Source: Shewanella oncorhynchi (GTDB taxonomy: Bacteria > Pseudomonadota > Gammaproteobacteria > Enterobacterales > Shewanellaceae). From it: a stretch of 64,000 bases of DNA. Positions 35,982 to 45,553 of the stretch are shown here, piece after piece. Numbering within the stretch: position 1 is the first letter of the stretch; every line of letters starts with the position of its first letter. The position numbers and the translations under genes were made by a program. The notes under the pieces are model-generated. The model was given only the letters and a program-made list of their open reading frames with translations. It was not told the origin of the DNA and did no database searches. The DNA lies in contig NZ_JABAEB010000004.1 of the NCBI RefSeq assembly GCF_012584455.1, positions 62,001-126,000 of the forward strand, in the 5' to 3' direction.

Positions 35982-38081
35982 TTAAACCTCTGTAGCCATT
36001 TTGCGTGTTCGACTCCTTGCGCCAGCACTAGCCACTGACTTCTTCACACTGCTTTTAGCTGTACTTGCAGTGCCTGCCCGTTTTGCCGAGCTCGAGGCTT
36101 TGCGGTAAAGCGACTTACGATAACCGGATTTATTACTTGCCGTTTTACGATAACCTTGGCCTTGTAAACCATTAAGCGCGGTTGGCAGTTGTGCGCCTGC
36201 ATTCTGGATAAGCGTGGATAAGGTGCCGAGCAGTGGCTGCATAAAGGCTTGATAAGAGGTTTCTTTATGGCAAATGCCATTCAGACTCGCTTCCCAAAGC
36301 GCTGTCATATCCGGCGTAGTCGCACTCGCGGGCAAGCTGTTAATCAATCCTTTCCCCACGTCTGTCGAGACAATAGATTTACCTAAGCGTTGTAAAAAAC
36401 CGCGTTTGAACAGCAATTCGATAATACCTGCACGGGTGGCCTCTGTACCTAATCCATCGGTTTCTTTAAGAATTTTACGGATCTCAGGATCGGTCACATA
36501 ACGGCTAATACCCGTCATAGCACCGAGTAAAGTGGCATCGTTAAAGGCCTTTGGTGGTTGAGTATTTTTCTCCAACAATTCGCCTCGAGTACAATGCAAA
36601 GCCTGTCCCAATTTCAAAGGCGGTAATTGGCCGATAAACTCGTCATTCTCCTCATCGTCCTTACCTACGCTTTCTTCCGTCGACTTGTTGCCACTCGCCT
36701 TACTGCCATTAGGCTCTTGGCGGGCAAAGAGTTGCTTCCAACCGAGGGATTTATCCTGACGCGCCTTGGTATTAAATAAGCCCCCCTCGATTGTCACTTG
36801 CACTGTGGTTTCACTGTAACAATAAGCCGGATAAAACTGGGCTAAGTACTGGCGGGCAATATGGAGATATAACAGCCTCTCACGCTTACTCAAGCTAGAT
36901 AAGTTAGCCGTCTTCTCTGTGGGGACGATTGCGTGATGGGCGTCCACTTTTTTATCATCCCATGCTTTAGATTTAAGACGGGGATCGGGTGCATCAGCAC
37001 CTTGCAATAACTCAGCAGCACCGCTACTGATCGCCTTAAGTACCGAAGGCGCAAGGTTATGTTGCTCAACGGGTAAATAACGACTGTCGGAGCGTGGGTA
37101 AGTAATGAGTTTATGACGTTCATACAAACTTTGGCAGGTATCGAGCACATCCTTAGCACTCATACCAAACCGTTTGGCCGCATCAATCTGTAACGCGGAT
37201 AAGCTGTAGGGCAATGGTGGATTCTGTTTCTTGTCCTTAGCCACTAATTGAGTGACTAAAGCGGGTTTATCACTGATGCGACTCACCACATTTTGCGCTA
37301 ACCCTCTCACTAACACTCGTCCTTCTTCATCCATATAAGGCTGACAAGCTTCGCTAGGTTGCCACTTGGCGCTGAAGGTTTCTTGCTTCTCGGTCGCCAA
37401 ATGCGCCAGTACTTCATAAAAAGGCTTAGATTGAAAGTGGGCAATCTCTTCATCACGGCGCACCACTAGCCCAAGCAATGGCGTTTGTACTCGGCCGACG
37501 GATAACACGCCTTGATAACCGACCTTTTTACCTTGGATGGTGTACGCACGCGTCATATTCATGCCATAGAGCCAATCGGCACGACTGCGAGCTAAGGCCG
37601 ATGTGGATAAAGGAATAAACTCGCGATTGCTGCGTAGCTGCGTTAGAGCCCGTTTTACAGCTTGTGGGTTTAAGTCACTGATCAGTAAACGCTGGGTTTG
37701 ATGTAGCTTGTCCCCCGTCACGCCAAGATAGGCAATCACTTCATCCACGAGTAACTGCCCTTCGCGGTCGGGATCGCCCGCGTTAACCAGCGTGTTGGCT
37801 TGTTTGACTAATCGTTTTAGCACTGTGAGTTGGCTGCGGGTCGCAGCCTTAGGTTTTAGTTGCCACTTGTCTGGAACTATTGGCAAATGCTCGAATTTCC
37901 AAGACTTAAATTCGGGATTATAGGCATCAGGTTCTGCTTGTTCGAGCAAGTGACCGACACACCAAGACACACAATCACCATTGGCGGCTTCGATAAATCC
38001 ATCGCCTTTTTTATGGGGTTTAGGCAATACATCGGCAATGGCCCGCCCTAGGCTAGGTTTCTCTGCGATATAAAGGATCAT
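35982..38081 (-). CDS. topB: DNA topoisomerase III
   Basis: 699 residues. Type IA topoisomerase that decatenates DNA. The Toprim domain starts [20 protein letters not shown] and has [16 protein letters not shown] (acidic triad); the active-site Tyr is in [12 protein letters not shown] (about residue 327); [13 protein letters not shown] and [10 protein letters not shown] follow. The last 60 residues are a Lys/Arg/Ser/Ala-rich tail ([20 protein letters not shown]) that probably binds DNA. A Ser/Glu/Asp-rich insertion near residue 465 lies in a loop. ATG at 38081 fits the family; a GTG 15 nt upstream is also in frame. The RBS is poor. Confidence 0.94.
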   Translation of the reverse strand: MILYIAEKPSLGRAIADVLPKPHKKGDGFIEAANGDCVSWCVGHLLEQAEPDAYNPEFKSWKFEHLPIVPDKWQLKPKAATRSQLTVLKRLVKQANTLVNAGDPDREGQLLVDEVIAYLGVTGDKLHQTQRLLISDLNPQAVKRALTQLRSNREFIPLSTSALARSRADWLYGMNMTRAYTIQGKKVGYQGVLSVGRVQTPLLGLVVRRDEEIAHFQSKPFYEVLAHLATEKQETFSAKWQPSEACQPYMDEEGRVLVRGLAQNVVSRISDKPALVTQLVAKDKKQNPPLPYSLSALQIDAAKRFGMSAKDVLDTCQSLYERHKLITYPRSDSRYLPVEQHNLAPSVLKAISSGAAELLQGADAPDPRLKSKAWDDKKVDAHHAIVPTEKTANLSSLSKRERLLYLHIARQYLAQFYPAYCYSETTVQVTIEGGLFNTKARQDKSLGWKQLFARQEPNGSKASGNKSTEESVGKDDEENDEFIGQLPPLKLGQALHCTRGELLEKNTQPPKAFNDATLLGAMTGISRYVTDPEIRKILKETDGLGTEATRAGIIELLFKRGFLQRLGKSIVSTDVGKGLINSLPASATTPDMTALWEASLNGICHKETSYQAFMQPLLGTLSTLIQNAGAQLPTALNGLQGQGYRKTASNKSGYRKSLYRKASSSAKRAGTASTAKSSVKKSVASAGARSRTRKMATEV

Positions 38082-38193
38082 ACAAACACCAAACACTGGA
38101 TATAATTACAGTATAATTTAGCCCAAACGCCAGTTGAGTGCAAATTTCTGTAGTAAACCGAGCTTAAATGTAAAAGCTTAAGTGTAAATTCAA

Positions 38194-38221
38194 TTGCGAA
38201 TAATTCTCAACAAGGTATACG
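38194..38221 (+). promoter_or_regulatory. Fur box overlapping a promoter
   Basis: TGCGAATAATTCTCA (38195-38209), inverted TGAGAATTATTCGCA, is an excellent Fur half-site pair. It covers a -35-like TTGCGA (38194-38199) placed 16 nt from a -10-like TATACG (38216-38221). The next gene starts 27 nt further on. Confidence 0.75.
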
Positions 38222-38247
38222 ATACACTAAATAACTAAGGAGTGACT

Positions 38248-38535
38248 ATGAGACAGTTTGCAATAAATGCGCGACAGGCTATGACAATAACTCCAGCATT
38301 AATATTAAGATTCAATCAGTTATTGATATTCCATAGCTTAATGTTACTCGCAATAAGCATGCTCACCAGTACCTGGCTGGGACAAATGAAAATCATCGAT
38401 ATGCCGTTAGCATGGGGATTCATTCTCGTCATTCCTATTGCTGTGAGTGTATCTCTATTACTCAGCCACCAAATCACGCGCCATAGCTTAAGCAGCTTAT
38501 TCGGCGTGTGGATGCTACTTTGGGTAATGGGATAA
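38248..38535 (+). CDS. Small membrane protein, predicted iron-regulated
   Basis: 95 residues with two or three hydrophobic helices (LLIFHSLMLLAISMLTSTWL, AWGFILVIPIAVSVSLLL and LFGVWMLLWVMG). AAGGAG lies 5 nt before ATG 38248; a GTG at 38242 is the alternative. I cannot name the family; similar small membrane proteins occur with TonB-dependent uptake genes (DUF3649/DUF3325 type), but none is adjacent here. The Fur box just upstream is the best clue: it should be made under iron limitation. Confidence 0.7.
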   Translation: MRQFAINARQAMTITPALILRFNQLLIFHSLMLLAISMLTSTWLGQMKIIDMPLAWGFILVIPIAVSVSLLLSHQITRHSLSSLFGVWMLLWVMG

Positions 38536-38802
38536 CTGACATTCATAATAAATCACTACCGTATTTCGAGTTAACTCGCCCCTCCGCTCTATTTATCCAT
38601 GCTAAAACTCAATTTCAAAACACATTGGTTTCAAATATTTAACACTTTAACTATGAAGCTCCCTAAAAAATAGTTATGTTGAGTATCTTGGATATTTACA
38701 AAAAATGTCTTAATCAACAGTGAATGTCCTAACTCAACATCTGTTGAATAACCGTAAACCTAAAAACTCTGCTAAAACAACACAATAAAGGAATCGGAGT
38801 CT

Positions 38803-40281
38803 ATGAATGAGATTGTCAACGCGATCAATAGTGTAATTTGGAGCCCTGCACTTATTTTTCTTTGCCTAGGTGTCGGGCTCTATTTCTCCCTTCGCACTCG
38901 ATTTTTACAGCTGCGCCATCTGCCAGAAATGATCCGCCTGATGTTTGATGGTAAGAGTACTGATGCGGGAGTGTCGTCTTTTCAAGCACTCGCGATGACA
39001 TTAGCGGGTCGAGTCGGTACAGGTAACATTGCAGGGGTTGCCACAGCAATCACCTTTGGTGGTCCTGGCGCTTTATTTTGGATGTGGATGGTTGCCTTTC
39101 TCGGTGCCAGCTCCGCCTTCGTTGAATCGACCTTAGGTCAAGTCTATAAAGAAAAAATCAATGGCGAGTATCGTGGTGGGCCTGCTTTTTATATTGAAAA
39201 AGGCTTAGGCATGAAATGGTATGCATGGGTATTTGCAATTGCGACCATATTTGCCTGCGGGATCCTGCTGCCAGGCGTACAAGCTAACTCGATTGGTTCA
39301 AGTTTAAAAACCGCTTTCAACATAGATCCTAATGTGACTGCAGCCATACTGGCTATGCTTCTTGGCTTTATCATTTTTGGCGGTGTAAAACGTATCGCTC
39401 ACTTTGCCAGTGCCGTCGTCCCCTTTATGGCACTGGGTTACATCATAGTGGCTTGTGTCATCATAGCGCTAAATATTGGCCAGCTACCGGGTATTTTATG
39501 GTTAATTATCAAAAGTGCCTTTGGCTTTGATGCGGGTTTTGGTGCCATTTTAGGCTTAGCCATCATGTGGGGGGTAAAGCGGGGTATTTACTCTAACGAA
39601 GCGGGTCAAGGTACAGCGCCACATGCCTCATCTGCAGCGGCGGTAAGCCATCCAGCCAAACAAGGGTTAGTTCAAGCTTTTTCTGTGTATATCGACACCT
39701 TATTCGTTTGCTCTGCAACAGGTTTCATGCTGCTCATTACAGGACTGTATAATGTTCAGGGCCCAGACGGTGCGGCGCTCTATACCGGCATTGCCGGAGT
39801 CGCTGCAGGACCAGGCTACGTACAAACGGCAATGGAAAGTATGATGCCAGGATTTGGCAATATCTTTGTGGCTATCGCACTGTTCTTCTTCGCCTTTACG
39901 ACCATAGTGGCTTATTACTACATTGCCGAGACCAACATTGCCTATATTAACCGTAAAGTAAATCATCCTTGGTTCATGGTCGTTCTCAAAGTCGTGATCA
40001 TTGGCTCAACCGTATACGGCACAGTTAAAACGGCTGATATGGCTTGGGGAATGGGTGACATTGGTGTTGGACTCATGGCATGGCTCAATATTATTGCCAT
40101 TATTCTATTAAGGAAAACCGCATTCACTTGCCTAAAAGATTATGAATCACAGCAAGCACTCGGCATAGAGCCACTTTTTGACCCGGTAAAACTGGGTATT
40201 AAAAATGCGGATTACTGGGTTGAACGCAAACACGCTGAAGAAAATGTAATGACTGAAACAGCGCAACGTATAAATACGTAG
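38803..40281 (+). CDS. Sodium:alanine/glycine symporter (AGCS family)
   Basis: 492 residues with about eleven membrane helices. The AGCS signature is evident: FQALAMTLAGRVGTGNIAGV near residue 60, FWMWMVAFLGASSAFVESTL and GVKRGIYSNEAGQGTAPHAS near 250. It imports alanine or glycine with Na+. The end is a short charged cytoplasmic tail. GGAG lies before the ATG. 267 nt upstream carry no gene and no recognisable operator; a strong terminator follows. Confidence 0.93.
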   Translation: MNEIVNAINSVIWSPALIFLCLGVGLYFSLRTRFLQLRHLPEMIRLMFDGKSTDAGVSSFQALAMTLAGRVGTGNIAGVATAITFGGPGALFWMWMVAFLGASSAFVESTLGQVYKEKINGEYRGGPAFYIEKGLGMKWYAWVFAIATIFACGILLPGVQANSIGSSLKTAFNIDPNVTAAILAMLLGFIIFGGVKRIAHFASAVVPFMALGYIIVACVIIALNIGQLPGILWLIIKSAFGFDAGFGAILGLAIMWGVKRGIYSNEAGQGTAPHASSAAAVSHPAKQGLVQAFSVYIDTLFVCSATGFMLLITGLYNVQGPDGAALYTGIAGVAAGPGYVQTAMESMMPGFGNIFVAIALFFFAFTTIVAYYYIAETNIAYINRKVNHPWFMVVLKVVIIGSTVYGTVKTADMAWGMGDIGVGLMAWLNIIAIILLRKTAFTCLKDYESQQALGIEPLFDPVKLGIKNADYWVERKHAEENVMTETAQRINT

Positions 40282-40320
40282 ACGTTACCACTATGCTCCG
40301 TTAAGCAAATATAAGCCATT

Positions 40321-40351
40321 AAAAAGCCAGTGATTTCTCACTGGCTTTTTT
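40321..40351. terminator. Bidirectional terminator between the symporter and purF
   Basis: AAAAAGCCAGTGA (40321-40333) and TCACTGGCTTTTT (40338-40350), 13 pairs, TTTC loop, T run on one side and A run on the other; it serves two convergent genes. Confidence 0.9.
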
Positions 40352-40407
40352 GTATCGTTTAGAACAAAAAGGACACAAACTTTACGATACTGAATGACCC
40401 ACAATCC

Positions 40408-41922
40408 TTATGGGTGACAGACGTTATGCAGCTCTAAGTTAGTGCCGATATCTTTATTTCGATCGGCTTTGGCATCGTCATTACGCAGTTGCGTCAAGTG
40501 ATCTAAATACGCTTGGTCAACGTCGTTCGTGATGTAGTGACCATCAAATACAGACGTTTCGAAACGTTTAATCGCAGGATTTTCCATTCTTACCGCTTCA
40601 ATTAAATCGGGTAAGTCTTGGAAAATAATGCCATCAGCACCAATTAACTTGGCGATTTCATCGGCATCACGACCGTGGGCAATAAGCTCATTCGACGTTG
40701 GCATGTCAATACCGTACACGTTCGGGAAACGAATTTCCGGTGCGGCAGAGGCAAAGTACACTTTCTTAGCACCTGCTTCACGTGCCATTTCGATGATTTG
40801 CTCAGAGGTCGTACCGCGAACGATAGAGTCGTCCACCAACAGGACATTTTTGCCTTTGAACTCAGTGTTAATGGCATTCAACTTACGACGCACTGACTTC
40901 TTACGCTCCTGTTGACCAGGCATGATGAAGGTACGGCCAATATAACGGTTTTTCACAAAACCTTGGCGGTACGGTAAGTCCATGCAACGGGCAATCTCCA
41001 GCGCGATATCGCAAGAGGTTTCAGGAATAGGAATAACCACGTCGATATCGTGATCGTACCATTCTTTCTTAATCTTCTCGCCAAGCTTAGCGCCCATGTT
41101 GACGCGACTTGCATATACAGACACTTTGTCGATCGTCGAATCTGGACGGGCAAAATAGACGAATTCGAAGATACAAGGTGCATAGCTAGGCTCGGCTGCA
41201 CATTGACGGGTATACAGCTGGCCGTCAATTGAAACATAAATCGCTTCACCCGGTGCTACATCACGCATCACTTCAAAGCCAACTGCATCGAGTGCCACAC
41301 TTTCAGAAGCGACCATGTATTCAGTGCCAGTGGCGGTTTCGTGCTTACCTAATACTAAAGGACGAATACCAAATGGGTCACGGAACGCGACTAAGCCTTG
41401 ACCAATAATCATGGCAACTACCGCGTAGGCGCCACGAGCTTGTTGGTGTACGTTAGCGACCGCATCGAACACTTCTTCCGACGTCAGAGTCAAACTCGTG
41501 GTTTTTTGCAGTTCGTCGGCGAGCAGGTTTAACAAGACTTCAGAATCCGAAGTGGTGTTCACGTGGCGACGTTTTTTGATCAGCCCTTCGGCTAATTCGA
41601 CTGTGTTGGTTAAGTTACCGTTATGGGCTAATGAGATCCCAAATGGCGAGTTAACATAGAAAGGCTGCGCTTCAGATGCGCTTGAACTGCCCGCAGTTGG
41701 ATAACGCACATGGCCAATACCAGCATTACCTTGTAGGCGTTGCATATGTTTGACTTCAAAAACGTCTTTAACCAAACCATTGGCTTTACGTAGTCTGAAA
41801 GCACCACGATCAATGGTCACAATACCTGCCGCATCCTGACCTCTGTGCTGCAACACTGTCAGTGCATCATAAATGGTCTGATTAACCGATGATTGGCCAA
41901 CTATTCCGACGATACCACACAT
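40408..41922 (-). CDS. purF: Amidophosphoribosyltransferase
   Basis: 504 residues. First step of purine synthesis: PRPP plus glutamine to phosphoribosylamine. MCGIVGIVG provides the N-terminal catalytic Cys of the Ntn glutaminase; [16 protein letters not shown] and [11 protein letters not shown] are its partners; the PRPP loop is [18 protein letters not shown] (about residues 363-380). Last gene of folC-dedD-cvpA-purF, the same order as in E. coli. Confidence 0.97.
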   Translation of the reverse strand: MCGIVGIVGQSSVNQTIYDALTVLQHRGQDAAGIVTIDRGAFRLRKANGLVKDVFEVKHMQRLQGNAGIGHVRYPTAGSSSASEAQPFYVNSPFGISLAHNGNLTNTVELAEGLIKKRRHVNTTSDSEVLLNLLADELQKTTSLTLTSEEVFDAVANVHQQARGAYAVVAMIIGQGLVAFRDPFGIRPLVLGKHETATGTEYMVASESVALDAVGFEVMRDVAPGEAIYVSIDGQLYTRQCAAEPSYAPCIFEFVYFARPDSTIDKVSVYASRVNMGAKLGEKIKKEWYDHDIDVVIPIPETSCDIALEIARCMDLPYRQGFVKNRYIGRTFIMPGQQERKKSVRRKLNAINTEFKGKNVLLVDDSIVRGTTSEQIIEMAREAGAKKVYFASAAPEIRFPNVYGIDMPTSNELIAHGRDADEIAKLIGADGIIFQDLPDLIEAVRMENPAIKRFETSVFDGHYITNDVDQAYLDHLTQLRNDDAKADRNKDIGTNLELHNVCHP

Positions 41923-41979
41923 GGGTAAGCTTCCTCATTGTAAGATGTTCTATCACTTAGGATTATTTTATTTTCTTTC

Positions 41980-42468
41980 TTATAGTTTGGGTACAAAGCT
42001 GGAGGTATTTTCCAAATAGTCAAAAAACCATTGAATAACAACGCCAAATTCGGGCACTAGCACAGAGTCTTTCCACCATTGGGAGTTGGGAGAGCCTGTA
42101 AAAGCATCCATGAAAAACAACAAGGCGCTCACAATAAGCGCGCCTCGAATAGCACCGAAGCACAAGCCCAAAAGCCTGTCAGTACCAGATAATCCGGTTT
42201 TGACAACAAGTTGTCCGAGAATATAGTTAACTAAGGCACCGAGTACCAAAGTGGTAATAAAGAGGATGGCAATAGAAACGCCATTACGCAGCATCTCATC
42301 GTTCATTTGCGTTAAGTGAACGGCAAGATCTTGGTAAAATTGGCTGGCAACAAAGAAAGCCGCAAACCATACCACTAAGGACATGGCTTCTTTGGCAAAT
42401 CCACGGATCAGACTGATGAGAGTCGATAATCCGATGACGAATATGATAGCGTAATCAATCCAAACCAT
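41980..42468 (-). CDS. cvpA: CvpA family membrane protein
   Basis: 162 residues, four membrane helices, beginning [20 protein letters not shown], with the conserved [20 protein letters not shown]. CvpA was found through colicin V production and is needed for envelope stress and bile resistance in enterobacteria. It lies 57 nt upstream of purF on the same strand. Confidence 0.94.
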   Translation of the reverse strand: MVWIDYAIIFVIGLSTLISLIRGFAKEAMSLVVWFAAFFVASQFYQDLAVHLTQMNDEMLRNGVSIAILFITTLVLGALVNYILGQLVVKTGLSGTDRLLGLCFGAIRGALIVSALLFFMDAFTGSPNSQWWKDSVLVPEFGVVIQWFFDYLENTSSFVPKL

Positions 42469-42583
42469 TGAGATGGCTTTCCGACATGGGCTTTAAGACG
42501 GCGCGATTCTACCAGAGACTGAAACGATTCTCACCCCTAGTGAGGTAAATAAATCATTTTCAGTCTCGAGTGTTGTATCACCA

Positions 42584-43357
42584 TTAAGATTCTAAGGGAT
42601 TAAAAGGAACAATCCAGCCCTTGAGACGCGTGAGGTTTTCCACCTCAACTTGTACTTTCTTCAGCTTTGCCTCAGACACATCGGGTCCGACAAACACTTT
42701 AGTTAATACGCCATCTTTAGGGTTTTCAGGAATAGTGTACACTTTAAAACCACTCTTACGCAGCTGTGCAACCAAGGCTTTAACATTCGTTGCGTTGTTA
42801 AAACTGCCAAGCTGCAAGGTAAAGCCACTTTTCAAGCTGTCACGGCTGACCACTTTAACGGCATCCTCTTTGGCTGCACTGGCTTTGGGCGTTTCTGCTT
42901 TAGGCTTTTCAGCCTTAGCCACAGTAGTCGCTTTAGCGTCCGCTTTTTTAGCCGGCTCAGTTTTTACAGTGGCTTTAGGCGGCTCTTTTTTAGCTTCAGG
43001 TTTCGTTTCAGGCTTAGGCTCTGCTTTTTTAACATCAGGCTTAACGTCTTTCTTAACATCTTGCTTTGCGACTTCGATTACTGGCGCAACGGCAGACTTT
43101 TCATTGTCAGCATTAACTGGTATTTCGGCTAAGGCGACCTCAGTCCCATTCAGCGCAGCAGCATCCTCGGCCGACAAGACTTCAAACATATCATCGTCGG
43201 CTTTTTGCTGCTCAATCACGGTCGGGCGCAAAGGAATTTCGGAAAACTGCTCTTCTTGGCGATCTTTTTTGCCATCCAAAATATCCGGCAAAAAAATTAC
43301 CCCAAGCGCAACCAGCACTACAGTGCCGACTAAACGATTATGAAACTGGCTAGACAA
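42584..43357 (-). CDS. dedD: SPOR-domain protein DedD
   Basis: 257 residues. One N-terminal membrane helix (LVGTVVLVALGVIFLPDIL), a Lys/Glu/Pro/Ala-rich linker of about 110 residues (KPETKPEAKKEPPKATV type), and a C-terminal SPOR domain starting FTLQLGSFNNATNVKALVAQ that binds denuded peptidoglycan at the septum. The start is TTG at 43357 behind AGGAAG; it overlaps the folC end by 8 nt. A far-upstream ATG (43420) would put 21 extra residues before the helix inside folC and is less likely. Confidence 0.87.
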   Translation of the reverse strand: MSSQFHNRLVGTVVLVALGVIFLPDILDGKKDRQEEQFSEIPLRPTVIEQQKADDDMFEVLSAEDAAALNGTEVALAEIPVNADNEKSAVAPVIEVAKQDVKKDVKPDVKKAEPKPETKPEAKKEPPKATVKTEPAKKADAKATTVAKAEKPKAETPKASAAKEDAVKVVSRDSLKSGFTLQLGSFNNATNVKALVAQLRKSGFKVYTIPENPKDGVLTKVFVGPDVSEAKLKKVQVEVENLTRLKGWIVPFNPLES

Positions 43358-44621
43358 AACTGACTTCCTGCATAAATTGAGACTTAAAACCTGCCACAGT
43401 GTAAAAGGAGCCAAACACAATTACCACATCATCTGGGTTAATTTGCGCTTTTAATGCAGACCAAGCCTCAGATATGTCCTCAAACTCAAATGCAGCAGCC
43501 TCAGTGGCTAATGTTTTGCGTAACATGGCCGAACTCGCGCCACGCTCACCGTGCAGACTGACCAAATACCAAGTGTCAATCAGTGGATTGATCACAGGCA
43601 ACACACCTGCAATATCTTTATCCTTCAGCATGCCGCAAAGGGCGAACACGCGCTTACCTACAACGATTGGCGCTAACTGTTGTACCAAAAAACGCGCCGC
43701 ATGGGGATTATGGGCAACATCGAGTAACACTAACGGCTGCTCACTCACCCGCTCTAATCGACCCGTTAACCGAGCCGTGCTAATACCCTCAGCAATAATT
43801 GGAGGCGTGATATCCGGCCAGCCCTGTTCAATCACTGCCAATACAGTCGCCGCATTAGGTAATGGCAAAGTTGGTAACGCTAAATCGTGCAGTTTGAGCA
43901 CTTGACCTTGAAAATCCCACAGATTGCCATGGGCTTGATAACTGAATTCGTTACCGACGCGATACAAGATGGCGCCAACCTCATTGGCGACATCATTGAC
44001 AGTGTGTGGCAAGTTGGGTTCACCTACAATGGCAGGTTTACCACGGCGGAAAATGCCCGCCTTTTCACGGCCCACAAGCTCACGGGTATTACCGAGATAA
44101 CTTTCATGGTCTAAATCGACCGACGTCAGTACGCTAATGTCGGCATCGATAATATTGGTAGCATCTAACCGTCCACCTAAACCGACTTCTAAGATAACCA
44201 CGTCAAGCTGAGCGGCTTTAAAGAGTATCAAGCCTGCAAGCGTAGCGTACTCAAAAAAGGTCAGAGAAATATCGCCGCGCGCGGCTTCAATTTGCTCAAA
44301 TGCCGTAACAAAACCGCTATCACTGACATCGCTACCATTGATACGCACTCGCTCGTTGTACTTCAGCATGTGTGGCGAACTGTATACGCCCACAGTCAAA
44401 CCCGATAGGCGCAGAATATTTTCGAGCATGGCGCAGGTGGTGCCTTTACCGTTCGTCCCCGCCACGGTCACTATTTTGGTTGGACCTAAATCCAAAAGAC
44501 CAAGGGTTTGCGCGACCTTAGAGACACGGGTTAACCCCATATCGATTTCGGTTGGATGTATAGATAGCAAATAATCCAACCACTGTTCCAATGCTGCATT
44601 TGACGCTGGTACTGTAAGCAT
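43350..44621 (-). CDS. folC: Bifunctional folylpolyglutamate / dihydrofolate synthase
   Basis: 423 residues, Mur-ligase family. P-loop VAGTNGKGTTCAMLENIL (near residue 50), FEYATLAGLILF, GRLDATNII, and DVAHNPHAARFL. ATG at 44621 (MLTVPASNAALEQW) with GAGGA about 9 nt upstream was chosen; the longer ORF to 44669 runs into truA. It begins 45 nt after truA. In E. coli dedA and accD lie between truA and folC; here neither does. Confidence 0.95.
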   Translation of the reverse strand: MLTVPASNAALEQWLDYLLSIHPTEIDMGLTRVSKVAQTLGLLDLGPTKIVTVAGTNGKGTTCAMLENILRLSGLTVGVYSSPHMLKYNERVRINGSDVSDSGFVTAFEQIEAARGDISLTFFEYATLAGLILFKAAQLDVVILEVGLGGRLDATNIIDADISVLTSVDLDHESYLGNTRELVGREKAGIFRRGKPAIVGEPNLPHTVNDVANEVGAILYRVGNEFSYQAHGNLWDFQGQVLKLHDLALPTLPLPNAATVLAVIEQGWPDITPPIIAEGISTARLTGRLERVSEQPLVLLDVAHNPHAARFLVQQLAPIVVGKRVFALCGMLKDKDIAGVLPVINPLIDTWYLVSLHGERGASSAMLRKTLATEAAAFEFEDISEAWSALKAQINPDDVVIVFGSFYTVAGFKSQFMQEVSFV

Positions 44622-44665
44622 GTCCGTATATCCTCGTATTCGATTATCTCTCAAATAAGATCTTT

Positions 44666-45451
44666 TCAATCCAACATGAATAATGGCCCAAGGGCGAGCT
44701 TAGGTAATTGATATTGTTCTGGATAAGTCACATCAACTAAATAGAGTCCATGGGGTTTAGCCGTTGCTGCGGCTTGGTTTCTGTCTTTTAACGCGAGCAA
44801 ATCGCCCATCCAAGTCAGTGGCTGATTACCTAGACCGATTTCTAACAATGAACCGACAATATTACGCACCATGTGATGCAAGAAAGCATTCGCGGCGATA
44901 TCAACAATCACATACATACCTTGGCGCGTGACATTAACGCAATGCACATTACGAAACGGTGTTTTCGACTGACACTGGACAGCGCGAAAGCTGGTAAAAT
45001 CCTGCTCACCCAAGAGTGCCTGTGCCGCTTGGTGCATTTTGTCAGCATCGATATTGCCGTGATAATGGCTTACACCATGGCGTAAAATCCCAGGGCGAAA
45101 AGTGTGATTATAAATCACATAGCGGTAGCGTCTGGCGGTGGCCGAAAAGCGCGCATGGAAACTGTCGTCGACTTCTTTGACCCAACGTACGGCAATATTG
45201 TCGGGCAAATTAGCATTCACCCCTAAGGTCCATGCGCCTTCATTACGAATGGCATTGGTTTCAAAATGAACCACTTGGCCTGTGGCATGCACGCCCGCAT
45301 CGGTACGACCAGCGCAGAAGACGCCGATAGGCTCATTAGCCACTATCGATAACGCCCGTTCTAATTGCCCTTGTACTGAATCGACTTCGGCCTGACGTTG
45401 CCAGCCAAAATAACCATTACCGTCATATTCAATACCTAATGCAATCCGCAT
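44666..45451 (-). CDS. truA: tRNA pseudouridine(38-40) synthase
   Basis: 261 residues. [20 protein letters not shown] and the catalytic Asp in [19 protein letters not shown] identify TruA, which modifies the anticodon stem-loop. C-terminal [20 protein letters not shown] is also conserved. It stands between the hubP terminator and folC. Confidence 0.97.
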   Translation of the reverse strand: MRIALGIEYDGNGYFGWQRQAEVDSVQGQLERALSIVANEPIGVFCAGRTDAGVHATGQVVHFETNAIRNEGAWTLGVNANLPDNIAVRWVKEVDDSFHARFSATARRYRYVIYNHTFRPGILRHGVSHYHGNIDADKMHQAAQALLGEQDFTSFRAVQCQSKTPFRNVHCVNVTRQGMYVIVDIAANAFLHHMVRNIVGSLLEIGLGNQPLTWMGDLLALKDRNQAAATAKPHGLYLVDVTYPEQYQLPKLALGPLFMLD

Positions 45452-45502
45452 CCACTTATCCTCACAATTGATTTAGCGGCGCATTTTATCACAGCAGCCC
45501 AT

Positions 45503-45529
45503 AAAAAAAACGGCGCTGAAGGCGCCGTT
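45503..45529 (-). terminator. Rho-independent terminator of hubP/fimV
   Basis: Stem AACGGCGC/GCGCCGTT (45509-45529), loop of five; on the minus strand followed by eight T. Confidence 0.88.
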
Positions 45530-45553
45530 AGATTGAAACACTCTCAACCGAGA

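Noticed and set aside
42621-43343. 240-codon ORF on the plus strand
   Set aside because: Antisense shadow of the Lys/Glu-rich DedD linker; composition and lack of start signals argue against it.
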